A stretch of DNA of 34,146 nucleotides from JBELHR01 sp049606855 (GTDB lineage: Bacteria > Bacteroidota > Bacteroidia > Flavobacteriales > Flavobacteriaceae): contig JBMYVY010000016.1 in the NCBI GenBank assembly GCA_049606855.1, positions 1-34,146 on the forward strand, in the 5' to 3' direction. The notes under the pieces were generated by a model. It did no database searches. It had not been told where the DNA came from and worked only from the letters and a program-made list of their open reading frames with translations. Below are positions 32,047 to 34,146 of the stretch, piece by piece. The position numbers and the translations under genes are program-made. Position 1 is the first letter of the stretch. Every line of letters starts with the position of its first letter.

Positions 32047-33006
32047 ATGTATACGAAGAACAAATACGGGCTGTGGAGCACCATCAACTGGTCCATGAAA
32101 TATGTCTATTTCGCTCTAGGCTATTCCTTTATCATTTTCTTATTTTTTAGATATTTCAATATTAAACTATATATCCCGTGGGAGCCACTTACCTTAATTG
32201 GTATTGCTGTTTCCTTTTATGTAGGTTTTAAGAATAACAATGCCTATGACCGAACTTGGGAGGCTCGAAAAATATGGGGAGGAATTGTAAATGACTCGCG
32301 TTCTTTTGGTTCCGAGGTTTTGGCCCTTATTCACGAACAAGGTGTGCCTCGATCATTGATCTTTCGTCATATTGCTTGGTTAAAAATTTTACAAGGGCAA
32401 CTTCGTATGGATCGCACTTGGGAAAAACCCAAAACCCGCCTCAAACAATTTTCCATGTATATGGATGATCAGTGGCGAAACGCCATGGTAGAGCGTCTGC
32501 GACCTTTGCTCGATCAAGAAGATTTAGAACAGATTCTCACTGCAGCAAATCCTGCAACTCAAATCTTAAACAAACAATATCAAGAAATTGCCAAATTAGA
32601 GCTCGATTCTTATTCCCGATTGGAGCTTATGGAGCTCCTGAACCACTTTTTTGTGGGCCAAGGGAAATCCGAGCGGATAAAAAACTATCCTCTGCCGCGT
32701 CAGTACGCTTCTAAATCTTACTGGTTGACCGTAATTTATATTGCAATTCTTCCTTTTGGGTTTGTTTCTGTGGTTCAAGACTACACGTCATTCTATTGGG
32801 TGAGCTGTCTTTTAAGCGCCGGATCAATTTGGATCTTTTTATTGATGGAGCACATCGGTGATACTTCAGAAAATCCATTTCAAGCTGCTCGAACGGACGT
32901 CCCTATTACGGCCATCTCTAACGGTATAGAAGTCGATCTGCTGCAGATGCTAAAGGAACCGATTCCGGAATTAGACGCCGACATGGATGGCGACTATCAA
33001 ATCTAA
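32047..33006 (+). CDS. Bestrophin-family ion channel
   Basis: This 319-aa protein shows the bestrophin (UPF0187) signature: an early membrane segment (about 18-40), then IPWEPLTLIGIAVSFYVGFKNNNAYDRTWEARKIWGGIVNDSRSFG (shortened key part SFYVGFKNNNAYDRTWEA at about 56-73), long cytoplasmic helices, and two later membrane helices (about 225-243 and 250-270). Bacterial bestrophins form pentameric anion or cation channels. The C-terminal tail has ENPFQAARTDVPITAIS, the family's usual end region. The gene is divergent from the surface operon. A small hairpin (TCATAAC 33024-33030 with GTTATGA 33037-33043) follows the stop, without a good U-tract. Confidence 0.88.
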   Translation: MYTKNKYGLWSTINWSMKYVYFALGYSFIIFLFFRYFNIKLYIPWEPLTLIGIAVSFYVGFKNNNAYDRTWEARKIWGGIVNDSRSFGSEVLALIHEQGVPRSLIFRHIAWLKILQGQLRMDRTWEKPKTRLKQFSMYMDDQWRNAMVERLRPLLDQEDLEQILTAANPATQILNKQYQEIAKLELDSYSRLELMELLNHFFVGQGKSERIKNYPLPRQYASKSYWLTVIYIAILPFGFVSVVQDYTSFYWVSCLLSAGSIWIFLLMEHIGDTSENPFQAARTDVPITAISNGIEVDLLQMLKEPIPELDADMDGDYQI

Positions 33007-33088
33007 AACCTTCACAATAAAACTCATAACCTCAACGTTATGATGTAAAATAATTGCTTAATTTCCAGTGATTTGCATGTGTTTTTGC

Positions 33089-33104
33089 GTTGTCTTTAGA
33101 CAAC
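33089..33104. promoter_or_regulatory. Palindrome GTTGTC-TTTA-GACAAC before the lipoprotein gene
   Basis: A perfect 6-bp inverted repeat with a 4-base centre ends 16 bases before the start codon at 33121. It could be an operator or a small hairpin in the leader; there is no direct evidence for either. Confidence 0.35.
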
Positions 33105-33120
33105 TATAAAACTATATGCT

Positions 33121-33702
33121 ATGAAAAAATTAATCGCTATTTGTATTCTTATCGTGAGTATTTCACTTTCGAGCTGTGATTCCTTAATAGAACCAATAGT
33201 TCCAGAACAAGAACAGAACAAAGAAATTCTTGTTAATGAATTTGGTAGTTTATTGACGAATAAAATTGACTTTATCAATGAATCATTTGATAGTAAGGGA
33301 AACTTATTGATAAGTAATAAAAATTTGGATAATGAATTGAATCCTTTGGTTAACAAATCAAAAGAATTAATTAAAGCATTTGATATTTCCGAAAGTGAAA
33401 TCAATGAATATTTTAATGACCCTGAGGACCCAAGGATTGGTATAGTAGGTTTACTGATTTATACCTCAGAAACTAAACAAAATTTCAACTATGCTTCAAT
33501 TCCATTATTCACTTTAAATAAGCAATGGGAATGTATTGCAGAGGCTATTGGTGTTCCGTCGGCATTGATAGCAGGAAATATGAAAAAAATGACTGTAAAA
33601 GCCCTACTTAAATCAGTTGCCAAAATGTCGGGGCGACTCCTTGGTTATATTGGTCTTGCATGGGCAATTGCAGATTATACAAGTTGTATGGGATATTGGT
33701 AA
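33121..33702 (+). CDS. Hypothetical lipoprotein with hydrophobic C-terminal segment
   Basis: This 193-aa protein has a lipoprotein signal peptide ending ISLSSC (Cys19). A central charged helical part (EQEQNKEILVNEF, KSKELIKAFDISESEINEYF) is followed by a C-terminal 55 residues rich in Ala, Leu, Met and Gly (VKALLKSVAKMSGRLLGYIGLAW), with a Cys on each side (WEC at about 140, SCMGYW at the end). No family was recognised. The hydrophobic C-terminus between two Cys looks like a membrane-active domain, but that is only a resemblance. Two tiny membrane-protein genes follow on the same strand (11-base gap), and a terminator ends the unit. Confidence 0.72.
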   Translation: MKKLIAICILIVSISLSSCDSLIEPIVPEQEQNKEILVNEFGSLLTNKIDFINESFDSKGNLLISNKNLDNELNPLVNKSKELIKAFDISESEINEYFNDPEDPRIGIVGLLIYTSETKQNFNYASIPLFTLNKQWECIAEAIGVPSALIAGNMKKMTVKALLKSVAKMSGRLLGYIGLAWAIADYTSCMGYW

Positions 33703-33713
33703 ATTTTTAAGAT

Positions 33714-33881
33714 ATGATTGATTTAATACTAATTACAGTTTACATCTTAGTTTTAATCCGAGTTTCTTATGTGCTTTTCAAACAATATAAGAAAAAGGGA
33801 AGTCTGAATACTGAGTCAATTCTATTATATATTGGATTGATTGTCTTTTTCGTATTCATGATTTATTTAAGAATGACATGA
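33714..33881 (+). CDS. 55-aa two-helix membrane protein
   Basis: This short frame encodes an N-terminal hydrophobic helix (about 3-22, LILITVYILVLIRVSYVLF), a basic turn (KQYKKKGS) and a second helix (about 36-52, ILLYIGLIVFFVFMIYL). Its stop overlaps the next start as ATGA (33878-33881). It follows the lipoprotein gene after 11 bases. No family was recognised. Confidence 0.6.
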   Translation: MIDLILITVYILVLIRVSYVLFKQYKKKGSLNTESILLYIGLIVFFVFMIYLRMT

Positions 33882-34051
33882 GTTGGTTCTTATTTATATT
33901 CTTAGAGTTAATTTGTTTGAGAATAATATACCAAGGGGTTAAAACTTTAACGGCGAAAAATTCATCAAACCAAAGAAAATTTTGGGCTGTTGTCTTGATT
34001 GTTGGGGGACTCGTATTTGCCGTAAAACATATCATGGAATTGGGTACTTGA
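33878..34051 (+). CDS. 57-aa two-helix membrane protein
   Basis: This frame begins at the ATGA overlap with the previous gene. It has a hydrophobic start (about 3-18, WFLFIFLELICLRIIY), a polar middle (KTLTAKNSSNQRK) and a second hydrophobic segment (about 35-50, FWAVVLIVGGLVFAV). Together with the previous frame it resembles a pair of small paralogous membrane proteins. Both may act with the lipoprotein encoded upstream. No family was recognised. Confidence 0.6.
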   Translation: MSWFLFIFLELICLRIIYQGVKTLTAKNSSNQRKFWAVVLIVGGLVFAVKHIMELGT

Positions 34052-34100
34052 TAAGCTTTTTTCTATGATTATAATTCGAGTCGTCTACCTAATAATCAAA

Positions 34101-34144
34101 AAACTAGACATCTTTCTTATTTGAGGGGTGTCTAGTTGGTTTTT
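34101..34144 (+). terminator. Intrinsic terminator of the lipoprotein/small-membrane-protein unit
   Basis: AACTAGACA (34102-34110) pairs with TGTCTAGTT (34129-34137), followed by GGTTTTT. The hairpin lies 50 bases past the last small gene and points along the plus strand. Confidence 0.82.
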
Positions 34145-34146
34145 GT

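Noticed and set aside
33024..33043. Hairpin TCATAAC/GTTATGA after the bestrophin gene as a terminator
   Set aside because: The stem is A/T-rich and no U-tract follows, so it is too weak to call.
1..34146. CRISPR arrays, tRNA or rRNA genes, insertion sequences
   Set aside because: No regularly spaced repeats, no cloverleaf-like sequence, no transposase motif and no flanking target duplications were found on reading.

Overview
The window looks like chromosomal DNA of a Bacteroidota bacterium, probably of the Flavobacteriales/Cytophagales kind. Supporting signs are the AT-rich composition, promoters of the Bacteroidota form TTTG-N19-TAnnTTTG, few Shine-Dalgarno sequences, a DUF5723 outer-membrane protein, a TonB-family protein with the KKNPKANLE-type N-terminus, and many lipoproteins. 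I cannot name a genus. No tRNA, rRNA, CRISPR array, transposase or integrase was seen.

Region by region: (1) 66-6115, minus strand: a tripartite RND efflux operon (outer-membrane factor, adaptor, RND pump) ending in two small ATGA-coupled genes (a PII-like protein and a DUF2892 membrane protein) and a strong terminator. (2) 6249-7309: a cold-shock gene with a textbook promoter and about 175-nt leader, then gene debris that includes a response-regulator receiver fragment. (3) 7302-9774: a YbjQ-like protein and a GmrSD-type (DUF262/DUF1524) nuclease. (4) 9915-16486: a promoter, a predicted structured RNA closed by a perfect 10-bp inverted repeat, and then nine same-strand genes with gaps of at most 23 nt, several overlapping by ATGA or TAATG. 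They encode an unknown 270-aa protein, a zinc-ribbon protein, an unknown 221-aa protein, a 54-aa membrane peptide, a MazG-like pyrophosphohydrolase, a GIY-YIG/DUF2075 helicase fusion, a SAM methyltransferase, an HNH nuclease and a DUF6994-like protein. This is the best candidate for an undescribed system, most likely anti-phage. (5) 16503-18469, minus: a type II restriction-modification pair of the Eco47II/Sau96I kind (m5C methyltransferase with a DNA-binding head, plus endonuclease). (6) 18603-23204: an McrB-like GTPase/ATPase, an McrC-like DUF2357 nuclease and a coupled Nudix hydrolase. (7) 23317-34146: housekeeping and envelope genes: a membrane protein, an M23 peptidase, a TlpA-like thioredoxin with a membrane-anchored XRE regulator, a TonB-family protein, a three-gene surface operon (lipoprotein, DUF5723 porin-like protein, InlB-repeat lipoprotein), a bestrophin channel, and a lipoprotein with two tiny coupled membrane proteins ending in a terminator.

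Regions 3 to 6 (about 8.1-23.2 kb) form a defence island combining modification-dependent restriction (GmrSD, McrBC), classical restriction-modification and the nine-gene operon. Composition varies inside it. The R-M block and the N-terminal third of mcrB are much more AT-rich than the rest of mcrB/mcrC, which suggests recombination inside that gene. Family names rest on motifs read by eye and on family knowledge; no database search was run.
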